A DNA stretch of 64,000 nt from Stenotrophomonas cyclobalanopsidis. GTDB lineage: Bacteria; Pseudomonadota; Gammaproteobacteria; Xanthomonadales; Xanthomonadaceae. This document shows positions 16,913 through 24,818 of the stretch, one piece after another. The stretch's first letter is position 1. Every line of letters begins with the position of its first letter. The DNA lies in the NCBI RefSeq assembly GCF_008710035.1, contig NZ_VYKI01000009.1:81111-145110 (forward strand). The letters run 5' to 3'. Below the pieces are notes generated by a model, which was given only the letters and a program-made list of their open reading frames with translations, made no database searches and was not told the origin of the DNA. The translations under genes and the position numbers were made by a program.

Positions 16913-16943
16913 GTAATCGACAATCCGATTACGCGCGTAATCG
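16913..16943. promoter_or_regulatory. Palindromic operator, probable BlaI site
   Basis: Three GTAATCG half-sites lie in 31 bp. GTAATCG (16913-16919) faces CGATTAC (16926-16932), and CGATTACGC joins GCGTAATCG as a perfect 18-bp palindrome (16926-16943). The position 12-42 bp upstream of the blaI start suits repression. Confidence 0.7.
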
Positions 16944-17018
16944 AATAGGATGTCAAGCCCTCGACTGCCGGTTCATCCGGCCTGCTCCAGCATCGGCCCT
17001 TCTGCCTACGGAGCCCGC

Positions 17019-17576
17019 ATGAAGCCGCTGCGCAAACTGGATTACCCGGTGGACCAGGCCCGGCGTTTCCTCGAGCCGGGCCCCATCGTGCTGGTCAGCA
17101 CGGCGGCCCACGGCCAGCGCAACCTGATGACACTGGGCTGGCACATGGTGATGGGCTTCTCGCCCTCGCTGCTGGCCACCTACATCTGGAACGAGAACCA
17201 CAGCTTCGCCCTGGCCCGCGACAGCCGGCAGTGCGTGATCAACGTGCCGGGCGTGGAGCTGCTGGACACCGTGGTGGACATCGGCAACTGCAGCGGCCGC
17301 GAGGTGGACAAGTTCGCACGGTTCGGCCTGGATGCAGTGCCCGCCCACGACGTCGCCGCGCCGCTGGTCGGCCAATGCCATTCCAGCTTCGAGTGCCGGC
17401 TGCACGACGACAGCCAGGTGCAGGCCGACAACCTTTTCATCTGGGAAATCGTGCGCGCCCACGTCGCACCGCGACCGAAGCTGCCACGCACGTTCCACTA
17501 CCGGGGCGATGGCCGGTTCATGGTTTCGGGGCAGGAAATCTCGCGTCGACGGCGGTTCAAGCCCGACATGCTGTAA
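17019..17576 (+). CDS. Flavin reductase-like FMN-binding protein
   Basis: A 185-residue protein of the flavin reductase/DIM6-NTAB split-barrel family. Characteristic segments are PGPIVLVSTAAHGQRNLMTLGWHMVMGFSP in outline, a central WNENHSFALARDSRQCVINVP and the SGREVDKFARFGL motif. Such proteins bind FMN and reduce flavins or act on small molecules; the substrate here is unknown. The start at 17019 is preceded by GGAGCCCGC. It is divergent from blaI across the operator and 34 bp ahead of the CoA-transferase gene. Confidence 0.82.
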   Translation: MKPLRKLDYPVDQARRFLEPGPIVLVSTAAHGQRNLMTLGWHMVMGFSPSLLATYIWNENHSFALARDSRQCVINVPGVELLDTVVDIGNCSGREVDKFARFGLDAVPAHDVAAPLVGQCHSSFECRLHDDSQVQADNLFIWEIVRAHVAPRPKLPRTFHYRGDGRFMVSGQEISRRRRFKPDML

Positions 17577-17610
17577 TGCCAGCACTCCCCTTGCCGCAGG
17601 ACCGCCACGC

Positions 17611-19563
17611 ATGACCGAACACCTGACCGACCTCGACGCCGCCGTTGACTGGCTGTTCGCGCGCGTGGACGGGCCGCTGCGGGTGGGCGCACCGCTGGCA
17701 CTGGGCAAGCCGCACCGGCTGCTCAATGCGTTGTATGCGCGGGTGGAAGGGGATGCGTCGCGGCCGCTTCAGCTGTACACCGCACTGTCGTTGAACCCGC
17801 CCAAGGCACGCGGCGATGGCCTGGAGGCGCGCTTCATGGCGCCGTTCGTGCAGCGCCATTTCGGCGAGGATTTCCCGCGCCTGGCCTACGCCGATGCGAT
17901 CGCCCGCGATGCGCTGCCCACGCATGTGGAGGTGGAGGAGTTCTACATGCAGTCCGGTGCACTGCTCGGCTCGCGCCAAGCGCAGTCCAGCTACACCAGC
18001 CTGAATTACACGCATGCCGCCGATGCCGTGGCGCAGCGCGCGCCGCACGTGATCGTGCAGAAGGTAGCGATGCGCCCGGACGATCGCCGGCTCTCGTTGT
18101 CGTGCAACAACGACATCACCCAGGACACCCTGGACGCGATGGCCGCGCGTGGACTGCCACGCCCGCTGCTGGTGGCCGAGATCGACCCGCAGCTGCCCTA
18201 CCTGGGCGGCACGGCCACGGTCGATGTGTCCTTCTTCGATCTGGTGATCACCCCGCCACCGCCGTACCCGGCGCTGTTCGGCCTGCCGCGGCAGCCGGTG
18301 GCCGATGCGGACTACGCGATCGGCCTCTACGCCAGCACCCTGGTGCGCGACGGCGGCACGCTGCAGATCGGCATCGGTACGCTGGCCGATGCCCTCAGCC
18401 ATGCGCTGGTGCTGCGCCACACCGACAACGCGCGCTACCGCCGCGTGTTGAATGCGCTGGATCCGCAGCTGGCCAGCCATCCGCTGGTGGAGGAGATCGG
18501 CGGCCTCGATCCGTTCGAGGTCGGCTTGTACGGCTGCAGCGAAATGCTCAACGAAGGCTTCCGCCGGCTGGTGCAGACCGGTGTGATCCGGCGCAAGGTG
18601 CACGATGACCTGGCGCTGATGCAGCGCATCGAGAACGGCAGCACGCTGTCCATCGACCACGCCACGCTGGAAGCAGAGGGCGAGTACCTGCACGGCGCGT
18701 TCTGCCTGGGTTCGCCCGAGTTCTACGAATGGCTTCGCAGCCTGCCCGACGACGAGCGCAGCGCCATCGGCATGCGCCGCATCAGCGAGATCAACCAGCT
18801 GTACGGCGGCAACGAGACGCTGGAGCGCCTGCAGCGCCGCCATGCGCGCTTCTTCAATTCCTGCATGATGGCCACCGCGCTGGGTGCGGCAGTGTCCGAT
18901 GCCCTGGACGACGGCCGCGTGGTGTCCGGCGTGGGTGGGCAGTACAACTTCGTGGCGATGGCGCATGCGCTGCCCGAAGCACGCAGCGTGCTGATGTTCC
19001 GCGCCGCGCGCGACGACAAGGGCCAGCGTGCCTCGAACGTGCGCTGGAACTACGGGCACACCACCATTCCACGGCACCTGCGCGACATCTACCTCAACGA
19101 GTACGGCATCGCCGATCTGCGCGCATTGACCGACGACGACTGCGCGCAGGCGATGGCCGCGATCACCGAAGCGCCGTTCCAGGCGGGGCTGCTGCAGCAG
19201 GCCTACGCATCGCGCAAGCTGCGCACGGGGCGGCACCCGGACCCGCAGCGCGAACAGCGCAACACACCGCAGGCGTTGGCGGCGGCGCTGGCACCGTTCC
19301 GTGCCGATGGCACCCTGCCCGACTATCCGCTGGGTAGCGATTTCAACGAGATCGAGCAGGTACTGGTGAAGGCACTGGGCTGGCTGAAAGCGAACACGCA
19401 GACGCGCGGCGACACGCTGCGCACGCTGTGGGCCGCGGTGCGCCAGCCCGCCGGCGATGGTGATGCGGTGTACCTGCAGCGCATGGGCCTGCAGGCACCG
19501 AAGGATCTCGGCGAGCGCGTCAACGCGCGCCTGCTGCGCCTGGCCCTCGCCCGCACCGCGTAA
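17611..19563 (+). CDS. Acetyl-CoA hydrolase/CoA-transferase family protein, long form
   Basis: A 650-residue protein. The C-terminal half carries the acetyl-CoA hydrolase/transferase signature (GVGGQYNFVAMAHALPEARS, then ASNVRWNYGHTTIPRHLRDI). An IGIGTLADALSHALV segment and a SCNNDITQDTL stretch lie further N-terminal. Classical succinyl-CoA:acetate transferases are about 500 residues, so this is a longer subfamily with an extended N-terminal region. It probably moves or releases CoA from short acyl groups. The start at 17611 follows the flavin reductase gene by 34 bp; the open frame continues upstream inside that gene but in the wrong frame for it. Confidence 0.83.
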   Translation: MTEHLTDLDAAVDWLFARVDGPLRVGAPLALGKPHRLLNALYARVEGDASRPLQLYTALSLNPPKARGDGLEARFMAPFVQRHFGEDFPRLAYADAIARDALPTHVEVEEFYMQSGALLGSRQAQSSYTSLNYTHAADAVAQRAPHVIVQKVAMRPDDRRLSLSCNNDITQDTLDAMAARGLPRPLLVAEIDPQLPYLGGTATVDVSFFDLVITPPPPYPALFGLPRQPVADADYAIGLYASTLVRDGGTLQIGIGTLADALSHALVLRHTDNARYRRVLNALDPQLASHPLVEEIGGLDPFEVGLYGCSEMLNEGFRRLVQTGVIRRKVHDDLALMQRIENGSTLSIDHATLEAEGEYLHGAFCLGSPEFYEWLRSLPDDERSAIGMRRISEINQLYGGNETLERLQRRHARFFNSCMMATALGAAVSDALDDGRVVSGVGGQYNFVAMAHALPEARSVLMFRAARDDKGQRASNVRWNYGHTTIPRHLRDIYLNEYGIADLRALTDDDCAQAMAAITEAPFQAGLLQQAYASRKLRTGRHPDPQREQRNTPQALAAALAPFRADGTLPDYPLGSDFNEIEQVLVKALGWLKANTQTRGDTLRTLWAAVRQPAGDGDAVYLQRMGLQAPKDLGERVNARLLRLALARTA

Positions 19564-19565
19564 CT

Positions 19566-19605
19566 GCGTAATCGCGTAATCGCGTAATCGCGTAATCGCG
19601 TAATC
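19566..19605. repeat. Five perfect tandem copies of an 8-bp unit
   Basis: GCGTAATC is repeated five times head to tail immediately after the CoA-transferase stop. The repeated 9-mer GCGTAATCG is identical to the half-site of the BlaI-type operator 2.6 kb upstream. Confidence 0.9.
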
Positions 19606-19614
19606 GCGGCGACG

Positions 19615-19673
19615 GTAGCGCCGGGCCATGCCCGGCGGACAAGCATCAGTGCCAACCAAGGTTGGCACCTACC
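19615..19673. repeat. Two REPs of different types
   Basis: GTAGCGCCGGGCCATGCCCG runs from 19615, and an inverted GTGCCAACCAAGGTTGGCAC, followed by CTAC, lies at 19650-19673. The termini face outward. Confidence 0.85.
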
Positions 19674-19696
19674 TGGACACGGCGGCACACTATCCT

Positions 19697-20251
19697 GTGG
19701 CGACGAAAGACGATTCCCGTTTCCTGCATGACCTGCAGCAGCGCCCGGCTGCAGGCGAAGACCTGCGTTACCTCTGTTTCTGGGGCCACCAGCCGCCGCG
19801 CAGCGGCGTATCCGCCTCCTGTTTCAGCCAGTGGTATGACGCCGGTTTCGACTTCGACGGCGTGCACTACCGCACTGCCGAACACTACATGATGGCCGGC
19901 AAGGCGCGCCTGTTCGGTGCCACCGACCTGCTCGACAAGATCATCGCCAGCACCACGCCGGACAAGGCCAAAGCACTCGGTCGCAAGATCGAAGGCTTCG
20001 ACGAGGCGCGCTGGACGCAGGCCCGCTACGACCTCGTCGTGGAGGGCAACAAAGCCAAGTTCGCGCAGAACCCGGAACTGGGTGCGTTACTGCGCTCGAC
20101 CGAAGGCTGGGTGCTGGTCGAAGCCAGCCCGGTGGATTTCATCTGGGGCATCGGCCTGGCCAAGGATCACGCCGACGCGCACAACCCGGCACAGTGGCGT
20201 GGATTGAATCTGCTGGGGTTCGCGCTGATGGACGTGCGCGGGACGATGTAG
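19697..20251 (+). CDS. NADAR domain protein (YbiA-like)
   Basis: A 184-residue NADAR-family protein: YLCFWGHQPPRSG, CFSQWYDAGFDFDGVHYRTAEHYMMAGKA in outline, and FIWGIGLAKDHADA with the conserved W-G-I-G-L near the end. Family members hydrolyse N-glycosidic bonds, for example in riboflavin intermediates (YbiA) or in ADP-ribosylated guanine in some toxin-antitoxin settings. The GTG at 19697 was chosen because the frame upstream runs through REPs; other starts are possible. The TAG stop is the GTAG end of a REP (20248-20251). Confidence 0.82.
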   Translation: MATKDDSRFLHDLQQRPAAGEDLRYLCFWGHQPPRSGVSASCFSQWYDAGFDFDGVHYRTAEHYMMAGKARLFGATDLLDKIIASTTPDKAKALGRKIEGFDEARWTQARYDLVVEGNKAKFAQNPELGALLRSTEGWVLVEASPVDFIWGIGLAKDHADAHNPAQWRGLNLLGFALMDVRGTM

Positions 20252-20279
20252 CGATTATCCACGCATGGCGTGGAGCTAC
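20248..20279. repeat. REP bridging two convergent genes and supplying both stops
   Basis: The element runs GTAG, seven or eight unpaired bases, the palindrome TCCACGC-AT-GGCGTGGA and CTAC. The TAG at 20249-20251 ends the NADAR gene, and the TAG on the other strand (20276-20278) ends the HigA-type gene. Confidence 0.8.
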
Positions 20280-20581
20280 TGCTGGCTGTTCAGAACATCG
20301 GCCAGGTACAGCCGCTTGATCGGCGGGTGTTCCCGATGTTCTGCCTGCCACAGATCATAGGCCGCCTGCATCGCCAGCCACATCCGTGCATTTCCCAGGC
20401 CAGCCAGTTCCAGCCGGTACGCCAGCTCTGCGGAAATCCCCGCATGCCCGTTGATGATCGTCGACAGCTGCCCTCGGGAGTACCCCAGGTGCAGCGCCAG
20501 CGCGCTGATGGACATGTTGATCGCAGGCAGAATGTCCTCGCGCAGCGACTGCCCCGGATGAGGCGGGTCATGCATCGGCAT
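20276..20581 (-). CDS. higA: HigA-type antitoxin/XRE-family regulator, without visible toxin
   Basis: A 101-residue helix-turn-helix protein of the HigA (VapI) family. After PHPGQSLREDILP comes the HTH, ISALALHLGYSRGQLSTIIN-G, then GISAELAYRLELAGLGNARMWLAMQAAYDLW, all typical of addiction-module antidotes. The start at 20581 (MPMHDPPHPGQ) matches the family's usual N-terminus. HigB toxin genes normally lie immediately upstream. Here only about 180 bp separate this start from the transketolase end and no HigB-length frame is present, so it is a solitary regulator or a remnant. Confidence 0.8.
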   Translation of the reverse strand: MPMHDPPHPGQSLREDILPAINMSISALALHLGYSRGQLSTIINGHAGISAELAYRLELAGLGNARMWLAMQAAYDLWQAEHREHPPIKRLYLADVLNSQQ

Positions 20582-20718
20582 TGCAGGTGCTCCTACTGTT
20601 AATCCACCAAGATCGTTGTTTTCGCAGAAAGCGCAGTCCAAGCGGAAGAGGCCAACACGTCATCACCGGTTCGCCGATGCATCATTCCGGGAAAGGCAGT
20701 GGTCCCCCCGAAAACGAG

Positions 20719-20742
20719 AAAGGCCGGCTTGCGCCGGCCTTT
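20719..20742 (-). terminator. Terminator of transketolase
   Basis: A 10-bp stem AAAGGCCGGC / GCCGGCCTTT with a 4-base loop, followed on the minus strand by CTCGTTTT. It may work in both directions. Confidence 0.85.
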
Positions 20743-20766
20743 CCCTTTCCTGCTTCGCGGGGCTGC

Positions 20767-22764
20767 TTACAGCGCCTTGGCAGCGGCCACCACGTGGTCG
20801 GTGGTGATGCCGAAGTGCTTGAACAGCTTGTCCGCCGGGGCCGAGGCACCGAAGGTGTCGATACCGATCACCGCGCCGTCCAGGCCGACGAACTGGCGCC
20901 AGAAACCGGTGACGCCGGCTTCGATCGCCACACGCTTGCGCACGGCGTTGGGCAGCACCGATTCACGGTAGGCCGCATCCTGGCGCAGGAACACGTCGGT
21001 GGACGGGATGGAGACCACGCGGGTCTTCAGGCCGGCGGCGTCCAGCTGGGCCTTGGCTTCGGTGGCCAGTGAGACTTCCGAACCGGTGGCGATCAGGATC
21101 ACGTCCGGGGTGCCGGCGGCATCGGCCAGCACGTATCCACCGCGCTCGATCTGTGCGATCTGCTCGGCGCTGCGCGGCTGGTGCGGCAGGTTCTGGCGGC
21201 TGAACACCAGGCAGCTCGGGCCGTCCTGGCGGCTGATCGCGGCCTTCCAGCTCACCGCCGACTCGACGGCATCGCACGGGCGCCACACGTCGTTGTTCGG
21301 GATGTAGCGCAGCGAGGCCAGGTGCTCCACCGGCTGGTGGGTCGGGCCGTCTTCGCCCAGGCCGATCGAGTCGTGGGTGTAGACGTGGATGGCGTGGGCC
21401 GGGATCAGCGCGCTCATGCGCACGCCGTTGCGGGCGTAATCGCTGAACACCAGGAAGGTGGCGTCGAACGGAATGAAACCACCGTGCAGGGCCAGGCCAT
21501 TGGCAATGGCGGTCATGCCGAACTCGCGCACGCCGTAGTACACGTAGTTGGCGTTGGCATCATCGCTGGCGACCGACGTGCTGCCCTTCCACAGGGTCAG
21601 GTTCGAATGCGCCAGGTCAGCCGAGCCGCCGACGATTTCCGGCAGCAGCGGGGCCAGGGCTTCGATGGCCTGCTGCGAGGCCTTGCGCGAGGCGATGGTG
21701 GCGCCTTCAGCAGCGACCTTGGCGATGTAGGCATCGGCCTGGGCGACGAAGTCGGCCGGCAGTTCGCCATGCGAACGACGGGTCAGCTCGGCGGCTTCGG
21801 CCGGGAACTGCGCCGCGTACTTGTCGAACTGCTGTTCCCACTCGGCCTGGCGCAGGGTACCGGTACCGCCGGCACGCCAGCCGGCGTAGATCTCTTCCGG
21901 AATCTCGAACGGACCGTAGTTCCAGTCCAGCGCCTTCCGGGTAGCGGCCAGCTCGTCCTTGCCCAGCGCGGCGCCGTGGCTCGATTCCTTGCCGGCCTTG
22001 TTCGGCGATCCGAAGCCGATCGTGGTGCGGCAGCAGATCAGGGTCGGCTTGTCGCTCTGCGACAGGGCGGCCTCGATGCCGGCCTTGATGCTTTCCGGGT
22101 CATGGCCGTCGACATCGCGCACCACGTTCCAGCCGTAGGCTTCGAAACGCTCGGGCGTGTTGTCGGTGAACCAGCCTTCGACGTTGCCGTCGATGGAGAT
22201 GTGGTTGTTGTCCCAGAAGCAGACCAGCTTGTGCAGGCCCCAGGTGCCGGCCAGCGAAGCGGCTTCATGCGACACGCCTTCCATCAGGCAGCCATCGCCC
22301 ATGAACACCCAGGTGCGGTGGTCGACGATCTCCAGCTCCGGGCGGTTGAAGCGCTGTGCCAGCAGCTTCTCGGCCAGGGCGAAGCCCACGGCGTTGGCGA
22401 AACCCTGGCCCAGCGGGCCGGTGGTGGTTTCCACGCCCGGGGTCTCGTGATACTCCGGGTGGCCGGCGGTGTGGCTGCCCAGCTGGCGGAACTGCTTGAG
22501 CTGCTCGATCGGCAGGTCGTAGCCGCTCAGGTGCAGCAGCGCGTACTGCAGCATCGAGCCGTGGCCGTTGGACAGCACGAAGCGGTCACGGTTGAACCAC
22601 TGCGGGTTGTTCGGGTTGTGCCGGAGATAGTCGTTCCAGAGCACTTCGGCGATATCGGCCATGCCCATGGGCATGCCGGGATGGCCGGAATTTGCGGTTT
22701 CAACCGCATCAGCGGCAAGGAAGCGGATGGCGTTGGCCAACTGGCGACGGGTAGGCTGCGTCAT
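20767..22764 (-). CDS. tkt: Transketolase
   Basis: Thiamine diphosphate enzyme of the pentose phosphate pathway that transfers two-carbon ketol units between sugar phosphates. It has 665 residues, the normal length. The N-terminal ThDP-binding domain shows [31 protein letters not shown] and the [13 protein letters not shown] metal-binding motif. The pyrimidine domain shows [17 protein letters not shown] and the [18 protein letters not shown] signature. A C-terminal domain follows. The start at 22764 ([14 protein letters not shown]) matches the family; the longer reading does not. Confidence 0.96.
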   Translation of the reverse strand: MTQPTRRQLANAIRFLAADAVETANSGHPGMPMGMADIAEVLWNDYLRHNPNNPQWFNRDRFVLSNGHGSMLQYALLHLSGYDLPIEQLKQFRQLGSHTAGHPEYHETPGVETTTGPLGQGFANAVGFALAEKLLAQRFNRPELEIVDHRTWVFMGDGCLMEGVSHEAASLAGTWGLHKLVCFWDNNHISIDGNVEGWFTDNTPERFEAYGWNVVRDVDGHDPESIKAGIEAALSQSDKPTLICCRTTIGFGSPNKAGKESSHGAALGKDELAATRKALDWNYGPFEIPEEIYAGWRAGGTGTLRQAEWEQQFDKYAAQFPAEAAELTRRSHGELPADFVAQADAYIAKVAAEGATIASRKASQQAIEALAPLLPEIVGGSADLAHSNLTLWKGSTSVASDDANANYVYYGVREFGMTAIANGLALHGGFIPFDATFLVFSDYARNGVRMSALIPAHAIHVYTHDSIGLGEDGPTHQPVEHLASLRYIPNNDVWRPCDAVESAVSWKAAISRQDGPSCLVFSRQNLPHQPRSAEQIAQIERGGYVLADAAGTPDVILIATGSEVSLATEAKAQLDAAGLKTRVVSIPSTDVFLRQDAAYRESVLPNAVRKRVAIEAGVTGFWRQFVGLDGAVIGIDTFGASAPADKLFKHFGITTDHVVAAAKAL

Positions 22765-22891
22765 GGTTCTGTCGGAATCGGGAGGCGGCCGCGGACGTGC
22801 GGGCGGCCTATTGTCGCAGTTTGAGCGTCTCGGCGCTTGCGCCGGCGATGGCGCTTTTCCGGCCGAACGGGCCACATTCAGCAGAAATGAA

Positions 22892-22914
22892 GACGCCCCG
22901 CGGTGCGGGGCGTC
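22892..22914 (-). terminator. Terminator downstream of the exported-protein gene
   Basis: A 10-bp stem GACGCCCCGC / GCGGGGCGTC with a 3-base loop, then TTCATTTCT on the minus strand. Confidence 0.85.
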
Positions 22915-22936
22915 CTCGGCATCGGTGATGGGCGGT

Positions 22937-23365
22937 TTACTTGGCGGCCGGTGCAACCGCTTCAATCACGCCGCACATCGACTTCTGCTGGAAGTCCTCG
23001 CCGGTGGCGTACGCCGGCGGGGTCGACTTGGTGACGGTGATCTTCGAGCCCTTGCCGTCCGCCTCGACCAGCACGTTCCACGGCAGGGTGATCTGGCCGC
23101 CGTTGAGCTGGCCGATCTGCTCGAAGGTCAGCATGCCCAGGTCCTTGTCGATGCTGGCCACCTTCAGGCCGGCCTTCACGCCTTCGATCTGGATACGCTT
23201 CAGGGCATCGGCCGGGGCCACGCCGGGCACCACGTCCCAGGTGGTGAAGGTACGGCCGGCAAAGAAGCTGCCGTTGTTGGAGTAATTGGTCAGACAGGCC
23301 TTTTCGGCGCTGGCGTCGAAGGCCACCAGGGCCAGCACCGCCGTCAAAACGTACGAAATCCTCAT
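22937..23365 (-). CDS. Small exported protein of unknown function
   Basis: A 142-residue protein with a signal peptide ([20 protein letters not shown]). The rest is a compact soluble domain with two or three cysteines ([19 protein letters not shown]) that could pair in the periplasm. No family was recognised. A start 12 bases further upstream (MGDE) is possible; 23365 puts the basic residue next to the hydrophobic core of the signal. It is followed by a good terminator and preceded by the symporter gene on the same strand. Confidence 0.7.
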   Translation of the reverse strand: MRISYVLTAVLALVAFDASAEKACLTNYSNNGSFFAGRTFTTWDVVPGVAPADALKRIQIEGVKAGLKVASIDKDLGMLTFEQIGQLNGGQITLPWNVLVEADGKGSKITVTKSTPPAYATGEDFQQKSMCGVIEAVAPAAK

Positions 23366-23441
23366 TTCATCTCCCATTCGCACGGCGCCAATCCCGGCGC
23401 CTTCCATGCGCCGGTCAGTATCCCTACCCTCGGGCCGGGGT

Positions 23442-24770
23442 TCAATCGCGCGGTGCGACCCCGTCCTGGGGATCCGGGGCCTCGCCCTTGGCCACCAGCG
23501 TGGTCAGGGCCAGGTCGCCGGTCACGTTCAGCGCGGTACGGCACATGTCCAGGAAGTGGTTCACGCCCAGGATCAGGCCGATGCCCAGCGGGTTCACGCC
23601 GACCATGGCGCAGATCATCGCCACCACCGGCAGCGAGCCCGACGGCACACCGGCGGTACCGATGCCACCCAGGATGCAGACCGCCATCACCATGACCTGC
23701 TGGCCGATGGACAGGTCCACACCGAAGAACTGGGCCAGGAAGATCACCGTCACGCCCTCGAACAGCGCGGTGCCGTTCTGGTTGGCGGTGGCGCCCACGG
23801 TCAGTACGAAGCGCGACACGCGCTGCGGCAGCCCCATCTGGTCGGCCACGCGCAGCGCGGTCGGCAGGGTGGCGTTGCTGGAGGCGGTGGAGAAGGCCAT
23901 CACCGTCGCTTCCTGGGTATCGCGGAAGAACGACAGCGGCGAACGGCCCGACAGCCACACCGCGGCGCCGTAGGTCACCACCATGTGCAGGCCCAGCGCC
24001 AGCACCACCACGCCCACGTAGGCGCCGAGGCGGAGGATCAGCTCGAAGCCGAACAGCGCGGCCAGGTTGAACATGAAGCAGGCCACCGCGTACGGGGCCA
24101 GGCGGATGACCAGGTTGATCAGGGTCATCGAGATTTCGAACACGCCTTCGATTGCGCGACGCAGCGGGGCGACCTTCTCTTCGTCGGTCAGCACCATGCC
24201 GATGCCGAACATCAGCGCGAAGAACATCAGCGACAGGATCGCGCCGTTGTCCGATGCCGCCTGCAGCACGTTGCTCGGCACGATCGACAGCAGCATGTCC
24301 ATGCCCTTGGGCGTGCCATGGATGCCGGCGACAATCTCCTTGCTGCGCTCGGCGTTCTCCGACAGCATCAGCGCGGCCGTCTGCGGGTCGACGCCGGCGC
24401 CCGGCTTGAGCACGTTGACCAGCACCAGGCCGATGCCCACGGCGATGCCCGACAGCAGCACGGTGTAGGCCAGGGTCTTCCAGCCGATACGGCCGAGGGC
24501 GCGGATGTCGCCCATCTCGGAAACACCCATGATCAGCGCCGAGAAGATCAGCGGCACGATCAGCATGAAGATCAGGTTGAGGAACAGACCCGACGCCGGC
24601 GTGGTGATGTAGTCCATCACCCACTTGGCACCGGCCTGCAGACCATCGACGCTGCCGCCCAGGGCATGCACGGTCAACCCGAGGATCAGGCCGATCGCAA
24701 AGCCGATGCCCATCTTCCAGTGCAGGGGCAACTTCTTCTTGTCGGCAGCAGCTGCTGTCATACGCGGCAT
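23442..24770 (-). CDS. Dicarboxylate/amino acid:cation symporter (DAACS family)
   Basis: A 442-residue inner-membrane transporter of the glutamate/C4-dicarboxylate:proton or sodium family (DctA/GltP relatives). It has about eight transmembrane helices and two re-entrant loops. The serine-rich loop FSTASSNATLPTALR, the VLTVGATANQNGTALFEG motif and GIGTAGVPSGSLP are the substrate and cation-binding signatures. The C-terminal GVNHFLDMCRTALNVTGD is also conserved. The sequence cannot separate dicarboxylate from glutamate/aspartate specificity. Confidence 0.9.
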   Translation of the reverse strand: MPRMTAAAADKKKLPLHWKMGIGFAIGLILGLTVHALGGSVDGLQAGAKWVMDYITTPASGLFLNLIFMLIVPLIFSALIMGVSEMGDIRALGRIGWKTLAYTVLLSGIAVGIGLVLVNVLKPGAGVDPQTAALMLSENAERSKEIVAGIHGTPKGMDMLLSIVPSNVLQAASDNGAILSLMFFALMFGIGMVLTDEEKVAPLRRAIEGVFEISMTLINLVIRLAPYAVACFMFNLAALFGFELILRLGAYVGVVVLALGLHMVVTYGAAVWLSGRSPLSFFRDTQEATVMAFSTASSNATLPTALRVADQMGLPQRVSRFVLTVGATANQNGTALFEGVTVIFLAQFFGVDLSIGQQVMVMAVCILGGIGTAGVPSGSLPVVAMICAMVGVNPLGIGLILGVNHFLDMCRTALNVTGDLALTTLVAKGEAPDPQDGVAPRD

Positions 24771-24818
24771 TCCTCGAAAAATGAATCTACTCTAACAAAG
24801 CGCGCAAGCCGCGCCGGT

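Noticed and set aside
20582..20760. A possible HigB toxin gene upstream of the HigA-type gene
   Set aside because: No frame of adequate length is present. A weak resemblance of one short translation to a HigB C-terminus is too slight to call.
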